Shown piece after piece: positions 26,458 through 37,515 of a stretch of DNA of 64,000 nucleotides. A program made the translations under genes and the position numbers. The notes beneath the pieces are model-generated. The model was given only the letters and a program-made list of their open reading frames with translations. It was not told the origin of the DNA and did no database searches. This stretch comes from Chitinophaga filiformis. GTDB taxonomy: Bacteria > Bacteroidota > Bacteroidia > Chitinophagales > Chitinophagaceae. The stretch lies in contig NZ_JAKIRP010000001.1 in the NCBI RefSeq assembly GCF_021646545.1, positions 372,001 through 436,000 of the forward strand, in the 5' to 3' direction. Within the stretch, counting starts at the first letter, position 1, and each line of letters begins with the position of its first letter.

Positions 26458-26921
26458 TATACACTTCAAAGCAAATAACCATGGCAGACGCAACCTACTA
26501 ATAAGGGTATCCCTCTTTCCACATTTCTTACCCTATTTTTACTATTTCCAGTATTAAGCCCTCTTCTATGTGACTGATAACTAGCAACTTGTCATTTCAT
26601 AACACATAATGTCATAAGCGATTGTCTGACTTCCTGACAGGAAATCTGCTTTTATCCGTATTCGCTCCGGCGCTATAGTAGAGAGCCTGGCCTCCAGCGG
26701 ATCTTAAGCGAATACATCGCGAAGATGAGCGGGGTGGTTATTCACGCTAAGTAGCCCGGTTTCAGTATCCTGAGGGCAAGGCTACGCCTGCCCGCGTTTA
26801 AACAGGGAACAACATATGTCAAAATAATTCGCGCTGGCTGGTAAATTGGAGAACATTCTAGGCATGCAGGCAAAACTCCCCAATCAGATAGAAGCCATTC
26901 GTAAACAGTGAAGACGTCTTT
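26458..26921. other. gene-free stretch
   Basis: About 460 bases with no convincing reading frame on either strand. A small palindrome TTCCTGACAGGAA lies at 26631-26643. No RNA gene, promoter consensus or repeat was recognised. Confidence 0.5.
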
Positions 26922-27461
26922 TTATGTAAGCAGCAATTCCTTCACCGTATATCTCCCTGGCAAATTTTCCACTTCCACAATGACTTTACCGCCTGCTGGC
27001 AGCGCAGTTACTTTATAATGCCAATCAACGCCGTTCCAGCCCAAAACTGCCCGCCCACTCTCAGTAACAACACCGTCAGCGTCTACTACCTTTACCTCCA
27101 CTTCTGCCACACGGAACTCATTTTTGGCAGTCACTACCACCTCCTCCTTTTCTAACCTGATACTTTGGATCTCAGGACTGCGGTAAGCATCCTTCACTGC
27201 CATATTATAGGCATTTTGTCCTGGTCCTGCCAGTGACGCATAGTAGGCTTTTACCTCCGGATCGGCCATCATTCGCTGCGCTCGTGCCGAAGCAATGGTC
27301 ATCCTCTCCCTTGCTTCTAACTGCTTTTGGGTAGGCTTTTTCCTTGAAGGGCCGCGTTTCGTCGCCATAATGATCTGCCCATTCCGTTCATAGATCGTGA
27401 GTTGTTTGCCGAGGGTTCCCCGTACAAATTGCAGGAGGATATTGTCTTTAACAATGGCCAT
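26922..27461 (-). CDS. hypothetical Bacteroidota protein
   Basis: A 179-residue protein without a signal peptide. It starts M-A-I-V-K-D-N-I-L-L-Q-F-V-R-G-T-L-G-K-Q. Residues 35-70 are strongly basic and helical (R-K-K-P-T-Q-K-Q-L-E-A-R). The C-terminal half (~100-179) alternates Val/Glu/Lys like a beta-sandwich. The N-terminal pattern recalls a group of short Bacteroidota proteins of unknown function (I think DUF6266-like, unproved). It stands alone in a gene-poor stretch, with no consensus promoter seen. Confidence 0.65.
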   Translation of the reverse strand: MAIVKDNILLQFVRGTLGKQLTIYERNGQIIMATKRGPSRKKPTQKQLEARERMTIASARAQRMMADPEVKAYYASLAGPGQNAYNMAVKDAYRSPEIQSIRLEKEEVVVTAKNEFRVAEVEVKVVDADGVVTESGRAVLGWNGVDWHYKVTALPAGGKVIVEVENLPGRYTVKELLLT

Positions 27462-27786
27462 AAAAAGGTTTTTTGAGGTTATTAATTACAAGGTTACTGT
27501 TTCGCTTCTCTAAGGTACCGATAAACTATCATACTTGGTATTAAAATAGTTCTTAAAGGTCACTTCAATATCGAATAGATATATAGATACCCTTTTAATG
27601 TCCTTTTATTACCCTTTTGGAGACCTTTCAGTAAGCTCACCGCGAACCGATAGCGTACTTCCCGAGCCGGAGAAAGGATTAACTTATACCTGGGTTGTTT
27701 TATCATTTTGATGTGTGGGATTCCCGAATTCTTAAAGCCATTCGGTTCAGGGGTGCGATGCGAGGGGTAGGGAAATAGAAATTTCC
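27462..27786. other. gene-free stretch
   Basis: About 325 bases. Short frames are interrupted on both strands and no promoter, RNA or repeat is recognised. Confidence 0.45.
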
Positions 27787-28032
27787 TTGCTCAGACGTTT
27801 TAAAATTTATGTCGATCACAAAGATCCCTCAGGTTTTCAACTTGATTCCGATAAAATAGTATCACCAGTAGCTCCAGAAAGGAATTGGTCAGTAGGAAAA
27901 GAGACGCATATAAAAACACAAACCGTCTCGTTTGAGACGAGACGGCTTTATGTAATTACGGTAGAAAGCTTACCTGGCAAAAATTGCACTTTCCAAAAGG
28001 TCAAAATTGGTGTTAATGAGGTGCAAAAATAA
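27787..28032 (+). CDS. doubtful 81-residue reading frame, possibly a gene remnant
   Basis: The frame can only begin at TTG (27787); there is no in-frame ATG and a stop lies about 17 codons upstream. The peptide (L-R-R-F-K-I-Y-V-D-H-K-D-P-S-G-F) reads like protein. It contains a perfect eight-base hairpin CCGTCTCG/CGAGACGG (27923-27945), of a kind usually seen in terminators rather than genes. No family is recognised. It is most simply a remnant or a chance frame. Confidence 0.3.
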   Translation: MLRRFKIYVDHKDPSGFQLDSDKIVSPVAPERNWSVGKETHIKTQTVSFETRRLYVITVESLPGKNCTFQKVKIGVNEVQK

Positions 28033-28071
28033 TTAATGGCTTTACTCATTTTTGCCCAGTAAGCTCTCACC

Positions 28072-28360
28072 ATGGTCAAATCTGATAAGGAAGCTTATAA
28101 GGAAGATCAGGATAAATATCTGCCGATCGTGATACAAAGAAACACTAATATTCCGGGGACTATTTGTGTATTCGGGAAAACTAATGATCAAATCGGGAAA
28201 AGTATGTTTATAGCACGACAATAACTGTAATACCAAATGGTAACCAATTGATTATGATTTTGTTTATCATACCGGTAAAACAAATAAAGAGGTGATTATT
28301 GTCGGCTCGGGAGGCATCATATGTTTTATAATCCCCGAAATGTTGGAGATACCCGGATAA
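28072..28360 (+). pseudogene. possible broken gene in two frames
   Basis: An ATG at 28072 opens 50 codons ending at 28224 (M-V-K-S-D-K-E-A-Y-K, later T-I-C-V-F-G-K-T-N-D). In another frame, a protein-like stretch continues at about 28247-28360 (D-Y-D-F-V-Y-H-T-G-K-T-N-K-E-V-I-I-V). The change of frame and the internal stops suggest an eroded gene, but no family is recognised and chance is possible. The 28361-28450 remainder shows nothing. Confidence 0.3.
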
Positions 28361-28450
28361 CTCCGTTGGTGCAGGAAGTTTAGCTGGGGGTTCGTTTCCC
28401 GGATTGTGGAGATGGATTAAAAATGTGCCTGGGACATACCTATAAGATAA

Positions 28451-28478
28451 TAAAAATCCCGCTCTGGTTAGAGCGGGA
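28451..28478 (-). terminator. terminator of the Cys-rich AraC gene
   Basis: Stem TCCCGCTC (28457-28464) / GAGCGGGA (28471-28478), with an A-rich left flank that becomes T-rich on the minus strand. Confidence 0.8.
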
Positions 28479-28520
28479 CCATTATATGATAAGTTTTTGA
28501 TCTTTAGTATTGATTTTCAA

Positions 28521-29453
28521 TTATCTCAGCAGCAATTCACAAGGTTTCAAGCCAGTATGTTTCTTAAATGCTGTAGAGAAATGGGATATACAGGAATAAC
28601 CCATCAGGATAGCGACTTCGGAAACAGACATGCCTCTTTCATACAGCAGGTTCTTCGCCTTTTCCATCCTTTCTTTCTGGAAATAGTCATAGATGGTAGT
28701 GCCGTACATCGCTTTGAAACCCTTCTTCAGGTAACATTCATTCATGGCAACCCGGCGGGCCAGATCACGGATAGTGATGGGCGCATCCAATTGTTCCAAT
28801 AATATGTCCCTGGCTTTTTCTATCTTTTCGCGGTCTTCCAGCTGTGTCAGGAAACGACAACCAAAGCGGTCGTCCGTATCATTCTGGGCAAACTGGTCTG
28901 AACTGAAGAGGAGTAATTCTAACGCCTTGCTCTGAAGGAAGATGTTTTTGAGGGCGCCATCATAATTGTGATGGACCATTTGCTCCAATACCTCTTTGGA
29001 TTTGGTACTGGGCTGGATCGTTTTAACAAAAGGCTTACGCGACTGCATGTCGAAAAGGGTAGAACTGGTAGCACCTTTCTGCAGTGACTGTATGAAGGAA
29101 GGTTGGAAACGGACAGTGATCATGTCGATGGAAGGGGACTTCTGTACACAGTTGTCTTTATGCCCATCCACACATACACGGTCAGTACAACCCGGATTCT
29201 GGCAATATTTGTTGCCCGCCACACAATAGCGCAATTCGATGGCAGCAGTCTGCCCTCTCTTGGCCGGTTGATATACCACCATCGCCACATCCTCTACTGG
29301 CAACGGACGATCATACGTAAACCGCTGCAAAGCAAAATCGAGACAGTCCGGCACCGTAACGGCGTCGTCCTCTGCCAATTGCAGCTGATCGCTCATAGCG
29401 GGCTGCCGGATGGCCAATGATAATATGTCCTGTACCTCTTTCACGCCATTCAT
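28521..29453 (-). CDS. AraC family regulator with a five-cysteine N-terminal cluster
   Basis: A 310-residue regulator. The C-terminal HTH pair is clear (I-R-D-L-A-R-R-V-A-M-N-E-C-Y-L-K-K-G-F and V-S-E-V-A-I-L-M-G-Y). The N-terminal domain has cysteines at 77, 84, 89, 94 and 102, spaced C-x6-C-x4-C-x4-C-x7-C, in a Gly/Asn/Asp-rich loop that could bind a metal or respond to redox state. The start at 29453 is chosen over 29486 because the -7 box at 29470-29477 lies between them. It stands alone, so autoregulation or a distant target is likely. Confidence 0.9.
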   Translation of the reverse strand: MNGVKEVQDILSLAIRQPAMSDQLQLAEDDAVTVPDCLDFALQRFTYDRPLPVEDVAMVVYQPAKRGQTAAIELRYCVAGNKYCQNPGCTDRVCVDGHKDNCVQKSPSIDMITVRFQPSFIQSLQKGATSSTLFDMQSRKPFVKTIQPSTKSKEVLEQMVHHNYDGALKNIFLQSKALELLLFSSDQFAQNDTDDRFGCRFLTQLEDREKIEKARDILLEQLDAPITIRDLARRVAMNECYLKKGFKAMYGTTIYDYFQKERMEKAKNLLYERGMSVSEVAILMGYSCISHFSTAFKKHTGLKPCELLLR

Positions 29454-29469
29454 TTTGTTAAATCCGTGA

Positions 29470-29477
29470 CAAAAATA
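29470..29477 (-). promoter_or_regulatory. -7 box TATTTTTG of the Cys-rich AraC gene
   Basis: Exact TAnnTTTG on the minus strand, 16 bases before the ATG at 29453 and downstream of the alternative ATG at 29486. Confidence 0.55.
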
Positions 29478-29693
29478 GTCATTCAAAATTTATTCAGAAA
29501 CGTTTTGACATTCAGGTTACAAAGCGAAAACGCCTAAAAAGTGTAGAAATTACATCTAATTTAATGAAAAATAATCACTTATCATTCATTGACAAGTTTC
29601 AATATTTTTTTGGCTGGGACAAACAGGTACCTTCTCTACAGGATATGGTAATTTATTATAGGGACTATTGGTATGAATTTCGTTTAATTGTAT

Positions 29694-31376
29694 ATGATGC
29701 AGAAAAGACCACTCTTTCTACGGATCTGGAAAAAGGTACTCCTTTCCATAATTATATTAATACTATTGGTGCTTGGCGCAGCATGGTACATTGGTCAGCG
29801 CTGGAACAAACAGATCCAGTGGCAGCTAAAGGCCTATATCCAGGACATGTCGGATAGCCTGTATACACTACGTTATGCAGACCTCGACCTCAACCCTATC
29901 ACCGGTAGTCTTACCCTGGAAAAAGTAAGCCTGATAAGAGACCCGGATGTATATAAACGTCTACAGGAGGAACAAAGAGCCCCTAAGCTGATCTACAGCT
30001 TTACGGCCGATAGAGTGTCCCTCAGCTACTTTAGGGTATGGCGTTATTTTATGAAGAAGGAGTTTAACGCCGGCTCCCTGGTGTTTGACAATCCGGTGGT
30101 CATGCTGGAGACGAATCTGCAGAACAAGGATACGACCGTCCGGAAGAATGCCTATCAAAATATCTCTTCTAAATTAAAGTCGCTCTATCTGGGCACCCTT
30201 CTCCTGAGCAATACCAACTTAAGGTACACCGTCGTAAAGCGGGATAGTAGCCTGGTAATGACCCATCTGGAAAACCTGCGTATACAGGTGAAGGATTTTC
30301 TTATCGATTCGGTAGCGCTGGAAGATCCGACCCGTTTCCTTTATGCCCGGAACTATGAATTCGGCCTGAAGGAATACCGGTACCGCACGCCAGACAGCCT
30401 TTACTGGATGCACGTAGCAGACGTACATTACAGCGCTGAGGAACAAATGCTACGGATCGGCCAGTTTGCCGTCGAACCACGTTACCCCCGGGCGGAATTT
30501 GATATCCGTTCCAAAACACAGCGTGACCGCTTTGACGTAAAACTGAATAACATAGAGCTGGCCCGGCTGCAACCACGCATGTTACTGGAGCACCAGGTGA
30601 TATGGGCGGATAAGCTGACTATTAATAATGGCGTCCTTGATATTTACCATAACCGCAAACTGCCGGAACCACCGGGCAACAAACTGGGGCAATACCCAAA
30701 CCAGTTGTTCAAAAAGCTGGCGATACCTATATATATAGATAGCCTGGTAGGAAAGAAAACAGATATTTTCTACACAGAGATCAATCCCAAATCGGACGAA
30801 GCGGGTAAACTTAGCATCAAACAGGTGCATGGCGTATTCCGCAATGTGACCAATATAGACAGCATGATTGCGAAAAACAGCCATATCACGGCTGATCTTA
30901 ACGCAATTCTCATGAATAGCGGGAAGCTGAAGGCACACTTTGACTTCTCCATGAAAGATACCCTGGGCGTATTTGGGGTTTCAGGTCAGGTAAAAAGCAT
31001 GGACGGGAAAGATCTTAATCCCGTACTAAAGCCATTGGCCATGGTACAGGTGAAATCCTGTGATATTCAAGACCTGACTTTTAGCATGACGGGAAACGAA
31101 CGCAGGGCTTCCGGGCAGGTAAAGTTTATTTACCGCAACCTGAAAGTGAATATTCTGAAAAAAGAGGAGGGCACACACGAGTTCAAAAGGAAGGGGCTGA
31201 TGAGCTTTTTAGCTAACGTGCTGATCATCAAAGACAGCAATCCTGCCGATGGGGAAACCCGGCTGGCCCACCCCCACTATGAGAGGGATATTAAAAAATC
31301 CTTTTTTAACCTGGTCTGGAAAACCTTATTTACCGGCATAAAAGAGACTGCTCTGGGCCCAAATCCGCCTATCTGA
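29694..31376 (+). CDS. AsmA-like membrane-anchored periplasmic protein
   Basis: 560 residues with one N-terminal TM helix (V-L-L-S-I-I-I-L-I-L-L-V-L-G-A-A, near 14-30) after a basic start. A long beta-rich periplasmic part follows, with repeated patterns such as L-D-L-N-P-I-T-G-S-L-T-L-E-K-V and L-T-I-N-N-G-V-L-D-I-Y. This matches AsmA/DUF748-type proteins that bridge the envelope or limit outer-membrane assembly. ATG at 29694 is preferred; TTG at 29688 is possible. An out-of-frame reading at 29564-29857 overlaps the start and is not supported. gyrB follows on the same strand behind its own -7 box. Confidence 0.8.
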   Translation: MMQKRPLFLRIWKKVLLSIIILILLVLGAAWYIGQRWNKQIQWQLKAYIQDMSDSLYTLRYADLDLNPITGSLTLEKVSLIRDPDVYKRLQEEQRAPKLIYSFTADRVSLSYFRVWRYFMKKEFNAGSLVFDNPVVMLETNLQNKDTTVRKNAYQNISSKLKSLYLGTLLLSNTNLRYTVVKRDSSLVMTHLENLRIQVKDFLIDSVALEDPTRFLYARNYEFGLKEYRYRTPDSLYWMHVADVHYSAEEQMLRIGQFAVEPRYPRAEFDIRSKTQRDRFDVKLNNIELARLQPRMLLEHQVIWADKLTINNGVLDIYHNRKLPEPPGNKLGQYPNQLFKKLAIPIYIDSLVGKKTDIFYTEINPKSDEAGKLSIKQVHGVFRNVTNIDSMIAKNSHITADLNAILMNSGKLKAHFDFSMKDTLGVFGVSGQVKSMDGKDLNPVLKPLAMVQVKSCDIQDLTFSMTGNERRASGQVKFIYRNLKVNILKKEEGTHEFKRKGLMSFLANVLIIKDSNPADGETRLAHPHYERDIKKSFFNLVWKTLFTGIKETALGPNPPI

Positions 31377-31426
31377 TTTATGTGGATATCAACGAATCAA
31401 AAAGCACCTCTTAAATATGGAAATAA

Positions 31427-33472
<2,046 letters not shown>

Positions 33473-33528
33473 TTGAATCAATACATAAGTGCAGAATATC
33501 AATCTGCTCTTTTATAAATAACTTAAAG

Positions 33529-33560
33529 GCTGCGGAAATACCTCCGCAGCTTTTTTATTT
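33529..33560 (+). terminator. terminator of gyrB
   Basis: GCTGCGGA (33529-33536) / TCCGCAGC (33543-33550), then TTTTTTATTT. The remaining gap to 33780 is A/T-rich with no further gene. Confidence 0.9.
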
Positions 33561-33780
33561 TCAGCTCAGATCCCTTCAATCAGCTTACTTTAGTGCGTTA
33601 ACACTTAATCCATCACTTCTAATCCCTGGACTCAGATTTTTTATATGCTTCATTTCCAGACACTTCACCATTTATTGCCTCATAACTGTTAAAAAACTTA
33701 TAAATATTTTATTTAATTTGTCAGAAAGTAACTAATTTGCAGTCCTATTTATCACTATACCTGAAGAAATTACCTATCCT

Positions 33781-34245
33781 ATGAAACTCAATTCCCTTTT
33801 GGGGTTCCTGTGCCTGTGTCTGGTCGCTTTCACGTCTTGTGATAAGGAAGAAGTAGTCAAGGCATCCGGATCCTGCTCTTTTAAATTTGACGGTAAATCT
33901 TTCTCCGCCAACACTTCTTACGGAGAAGCTTTCGACACCACCGGCATAGGTAAGAAAGTCCTGATGATACAGGGATTAACCGGAACCCTGAACAGTGCGA
34001 TCGCACTGATGATTGTTTTCCCCGACGATACATTAGTAACTGGTACTTTCACAACAGCGCAACACGCTAGTATTGTGTTCACAAACTCTGTATCAGGCGC
34101 CGAGGCGTATGAAAGTACAAGCGCTACAATAAAGATTACAAGCATAAATAGTAACTATGCCGAAGGCACATTCGACGGCATTTTAAACAATGGTGAAACA
34201 GAAAAGCCATTAACGGACGGAACGTTTAAAGTAAACATTAATTGA
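33781..34245 (+). CDS. lipoprotein of unknown function
   Basis: A 154-residue secreted lipoprotein. The signal peptide ends in a lipobox A-F-T-S-C-D, so the Cys near residue 20 is lipidated. The mature part is Ser/Thr-rich and beta-like: S-C-S-F-K-F-D-G-K-S-F-S-A-N near the start and D-G-T-F-K-V-N-I-N at the end. It resembles small Bacteroidota surface lipoproteins of the DUF6252 kind (family assignment uncertain). It is a single-gene unit with its own terminator. Confidence 0.8.
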   Translation: MKLNSLLGFLCLCLVAFTSCDKEEVVKASGSCSFKFDGKSFSANTSYGEAFDTTGIGKKVLMIQGLTGTLNSAIALMIVFPDDTLVTGTFTTAQHASIVFTNSVSGAEAYESTSATIKITSINSNYAEGTFDGILNNGETEKPLTDGTFKVNIN

Positions 34246-34277
34246 TCATCGTTTTTTTTGAAATCTTTTTCCATCGT

Positions 34278-34307
34278 GTCCCGCCTCTCAAGGCGGGACT
34301 TTTTTTT
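34278..34307 (+). terminator. terminator of the lipoprotein gene
   Basis: GTCCCGCC (34278-34285) / GGCGGGAC (34292-34299) with loop TCTCAA, then eight T. Confidence 0.92.
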
Positions 34308-34366
34308 GGTTAATATCCGTCTATAGATAGTCAAGAATCATAAAAAGGTTAGCCCCCTTCCGCTAT

Positions 34367-34374
34367 TACATTTG
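34367..34374 (+). promoter_or_regulatory. -7 box TACATTTG of the susC/susD pair
   Basis: Exact TAnnTTTG about 90 bases before the SusC-like ATG, leaving a rather long leader. Confidence 0.5.
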
Positions 34375-34465
34375 AGTACACATCATTTTTAGTCATTTGC
34401 GCAGATGACGGGATAAGTTATTTAGAGAGGGGAATTCACAAAAAACCAATATCTAATCTCGTTGT

Positions 34466-37400
34466 ATGAAAAGAAACTTATTTAACCTGCTGGCATTGCT
34501 TGCGGGACTGCTGGCCTATTCCTCGATAAATGCACAGTCGCGGGGAATAGACGGAACAGTGACCGATGAAAAGAAACAACCAGTCAGTTTTGCCTCAGTT
34601 ATTATCAAAGGCACATCTAAAGGGACAACCACCGCACAGGACGGATCATTTAAACTTGAAGTAGCCCCGGGAGCAACACTCCTTATTCGTGCAGTAGGAT
34701 ACACCGTTAAAGAGATTCCTGTGGGCAATGAACAACATTTTAACATCACACTTACAGAGAATGCCAGCGATCTGAATGAGGTGGTGGTAACAGCACTGGG
34801 CGTCAGGAAAGAAAAAAGGAATCTCACCTTCAGCGCCCAGGAAGTCAAGAGCGACGAAATACTTCGGGCGAAAGAGCCAAATGTACTGAATGCGCTTACC
34901 GGTAAGGTAGCAGGTGTTCAGATCACCAGTTCTTCCGGTATGCCCGGTAGTTCTGCACGTATCGTGATTCGCGGTATTACCTCCATCTCCGGCGAAAACC
35001 AGGCATTGATGGTCATGGATGGCGTGCCTATCAACAATGATGAAAGCGGCGGTACTTACAATGGTGGTCCCGGTTCCAACAGACTGGCCGATATAGATCC
35101 TGCAACTATCGAAAATATCAACGTGCTGAAAGGTGCTGCTGCCACTGCTTTATATGGCTCTGCCGGCGCACGCGGCGTTGTGCTCATCACCACTAAAAAA
35201 GGAACTGCGAGCCGTAAACCTGTGGTGTCATTGTCCTCCGGTCTTTCTTTTGAAAACACCATCTTTCCGGACAGACAATACACCTACGCGCAAGGCGATA
35301 AAGGGGTATACATCGATGGTGAGACCAGGAAGTCCAGCACCTCCTGGGGACCGCGTATAGATACCTTAACGGCCAACGGACAAAAAGTTCAGGCACATAA
35401 TCCCCTGGAAGAATTTTTCCGCACAGGCGTTACATCTAACAGCACTGTCAGTGTATCTGGCGGTAATGCCGCTTCTAATTATTTCATGTCCTATTCTTAC
35501 TTCGATCAGAAAGGAACGATACCCAAAACATCTTACGCCCGTCATAGTGTATTCACTAAATACAGTACACAGATACTGGACAAGCTGAATGCTACATTTC
35601 AACTGACTTACAGCACTGCAAAGAATGATAAAATGCCGGAAGGATATGGACTGGAAACACCGCTGTGGACTGTATTTACGGCGCCTGTGTCCTACAATCT
35701 GAAACCGTATCTCAATCCCGATGGCTCACAACGCCTATACCGCAACAGCCGTAATAATCCGTACTGGGTATTGGACAATGTACTGAACTCCACCAGGGTG
35801 AACAGATTCCTTCCTGTAGTCACTTTTGTATATAGTCCTTTTGACTGGTTGTCTATTACAGAAAGAGCAGGCGCTGATATCTATGCTGATCAGCAGAGTT
35901 ACCATGTGAACATGAAAGATATTACTTACGCTACCGGTCTCACTTATAGCAACAACAAAAACTTCCGGCAGTTTAACCATGACTTCATTGTACAACTGAG
36001 AAAACAGTTCGGTGCTAAAACAAATGCAAGCTTACTGTTAGGGAATAACGTCTATTCTGAGCACGGCGACTTTATGACTGCGTTGGGACTTGGTCTGGCA
36101 AAAGCGGGTTATTACAATATGGCGAGTGCATCATCTGTAACATACACAGAATCACAATACCTGCGCAGGAAAGTTGGTTTTTATGCACAAGCGGAGGTAG
36201 ACTATAACCGTTTACTGGTCTTGTCGCTCACAGGAAGATATGACGGAAGCTCCGTATTATCTACAGAAAACACCTACTATCCATACGGCTCCATAGCTGG
36301 CGGATTTATCTTCTCAGAGCTATTCCATGATAAGCTGAAAGAAGTGATCCCTTTTGGTAAAATAAGGGCGTCATACGCATCAGTAGGTAACGATAATGTG
36401 AAACCATATGCGACCACCACTCCTTACTATCAGGCGATCATTTATGGTGATGTAAGCAGCAACCTGACATTTCCTTACAATGGACAGAATGGTTTTCTGA
36501 TCAGTTCTTCATTAGGTAATCCTAATCTGAAAAATGAATTACAGAAAGAAATGGAGCTGGGATTGGAAATGAAATTCCTGAAAAACAGGATAGGCCTGGA
36601 GGCTTCTTATTTCGACAGACGTATGTCGCAGGGTATAGTAGAAAACATCTCACTGGCTAACTCCACAGGATATGCCAGCACCACTATCAATTCTGCGAAG
36701 ATGTCTACAAAGGGTATTGAAGTATTATTAACACTCTCTCCGGTAAGAACAAAAGACTTCAACTGGGATGTAACTGTGAACTACACTAAGCTGAATCAGA
36801 AGGTAGAACACATCGGCGGCGGACTGACACAAACAAGCATAGGAAGTATCTACGCAAAAGAAGGAGAACCATGGGGTCTTATTTATGGCACCAAATACGC
36901 ACGCACAGCTGATGGTCAACTACGCATCAATGAGGCAGGCTTACCTTATGCCTCCGGCGATTTTGACGTAGTGGGCAACATTACTCCTGATTGGATAGGC
37001 GGTATTACGAATCAATTACGCTACAAACAATTCGGACTGAGTTTCTTCTTCGATACAAAACAAGGTGGGGATGTACTGAACTCTGATGATGGTTATGGCC
37101 TGTATTACGGCACCTCTGTTGCTACAGCAAAAAGGGAAGACAGGGTAGTGCCTGGCGTCAGCGATGTAACAGGCGCGCCAAACAAAGTATCTGTTACAGG
37201 GCAAAGCTACTTTCAGCAGATCAGTGGTATCACAGAAGCTGTCATACAGAATGCATCGTATATCAAACTGCGTAACGTAAGTCTTTCTTATACACTCGCC
37301 AAAGGCAGCAGCAGACTACCTTTCAAAGATGCATCCATTGTACTGACAGGTCGCAATCTGTGGATACATAAAGATGCCAGCTTCAGCGGCGGTGATCCGG

Positions 37401-37501
37401 AAGTGAATTCATGGGGCGCCGGCAACGGTGGATTAGGCGTTTATACGTTCTCTGCTCCTACTTCCAGGTCATTTGACTGTACGTTAAAATTCACCTTCTA
37501 G
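34466..37501 (+). CDS. SusC/RagA-type TonB-dependent outer-membrane transporter
   Basis: 1011 residues. The signal peptide ends near S-S-I-N-A-Q (24). A carboxypeptidase-D-like regulatory domain (26-105, G-T-V-T-D-E-K-K-Q-P-V-S-F-A-S-V) precedes a TonB-box-like stretch E-V-V-V-T-A-L-G-V. The plug domain has R-G-I-T-S-I-S-G-E-N-Q-A-L-M-V-M-D-G-V-P, and the rest is a large beta-barrel ending in L-K-F-T-F. It works with the SusD-like lipoprotein 14 bases downstream to import a glycan or peptide using the proton-motive force. No sigma/anti-sigma pair, hybrid sensor or hydrolase lies nearby, so the substrate is unknown. Confidence 0.95.
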   Translation: MKRNLFNLLALLAGLLAYSSINAQSRGIDGTVTDEKKQPVSFASVIIKGTSKGTTTAQDGSFKLEVAPGATLLIRAVGYTVKEIPVGNEQHFNITLTENASDLNEVVVTALGVRKEKRNLTFSAQEVKSDEILRAKEPNVLNALTGKVAGVQITSSSGMPGSSARIVIRGITSISGENQALMVMDGVPINNDESGGTYNGGPGSNRLADIDPATIENINVLKGAAATALYGSAGARGVVLITTKKGTASRKPVVSLSSGLSFENTIFPDRQYTYAQGDKGVYIDGETRKSSTSWGPRIDTLTANGQKVQAHNPLEEFFRTGVTSNSTVSVSGGNAASNYFMSYSYFDQKGTIPKTSYARHSVFTKYSTQILDKLNATFQLTYSTAKNDKMPEGYGLETPLWTVFTAPVSYNLKPYLNPDGSQRLYRNSRNNPYWVLDNVLNSTRVNRFLPVVTFVYSPFDWLSITERAGADIYADQQSYHVNMKDITYATGLTYSNNKNFRQFNHDFIVQLRKQFGAKTNASLLLGNNVYSEHGDFMTALGLGLAKAGYYNMASASSVTYTESQYLRRKVGFYAQAEVDYNRLLVLSLTGRYDGSSVLSTENTYYPYGSIAGGFIFSELFHDKLKEVIPFGKIRASYASVGNDNVKPYATTTPYYQAIIYGDVSSNLTFPYNGQNGFLISSSLGNPNLKNELQKEMELGLEMKFLKNRIGLEASYFDRRMSQGIVENISLANSTGYASTTINSAKMSTKGIEVLLTLSPVRTKDFNWDVTVNYTKLNQKVEHIGGGLTQTSIGSIYAKEGEPWGLIYGTKYARTADGQLRINEAGLPYASGDFDVVGNITPDWIGGITNQLRYKQFGLSFFFDTKQGGDVLNSDDGYGLYYGTSVATAKREDRVVPGVSDVTGAPNKVSVTGQSYFQQISGITEAVIQNASYIKLRNVSLSYTLAKGSSRLPFKDASIVLTGRNLWIHKDASFSGGDPEVNSWGAGNGGLGVYTFSAPTSRSFDCTLKFTF

Positions 37502-37515
37502 TAAATCATCGCTAT

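Noticed and set aside
29564..29857. 97-residue forward frame overlapping the start of the AsmA-like gene
   Set aside because: Its second half is an out-of-frame reading of the AsmA-like gene, and no family or promoter supports the first half.
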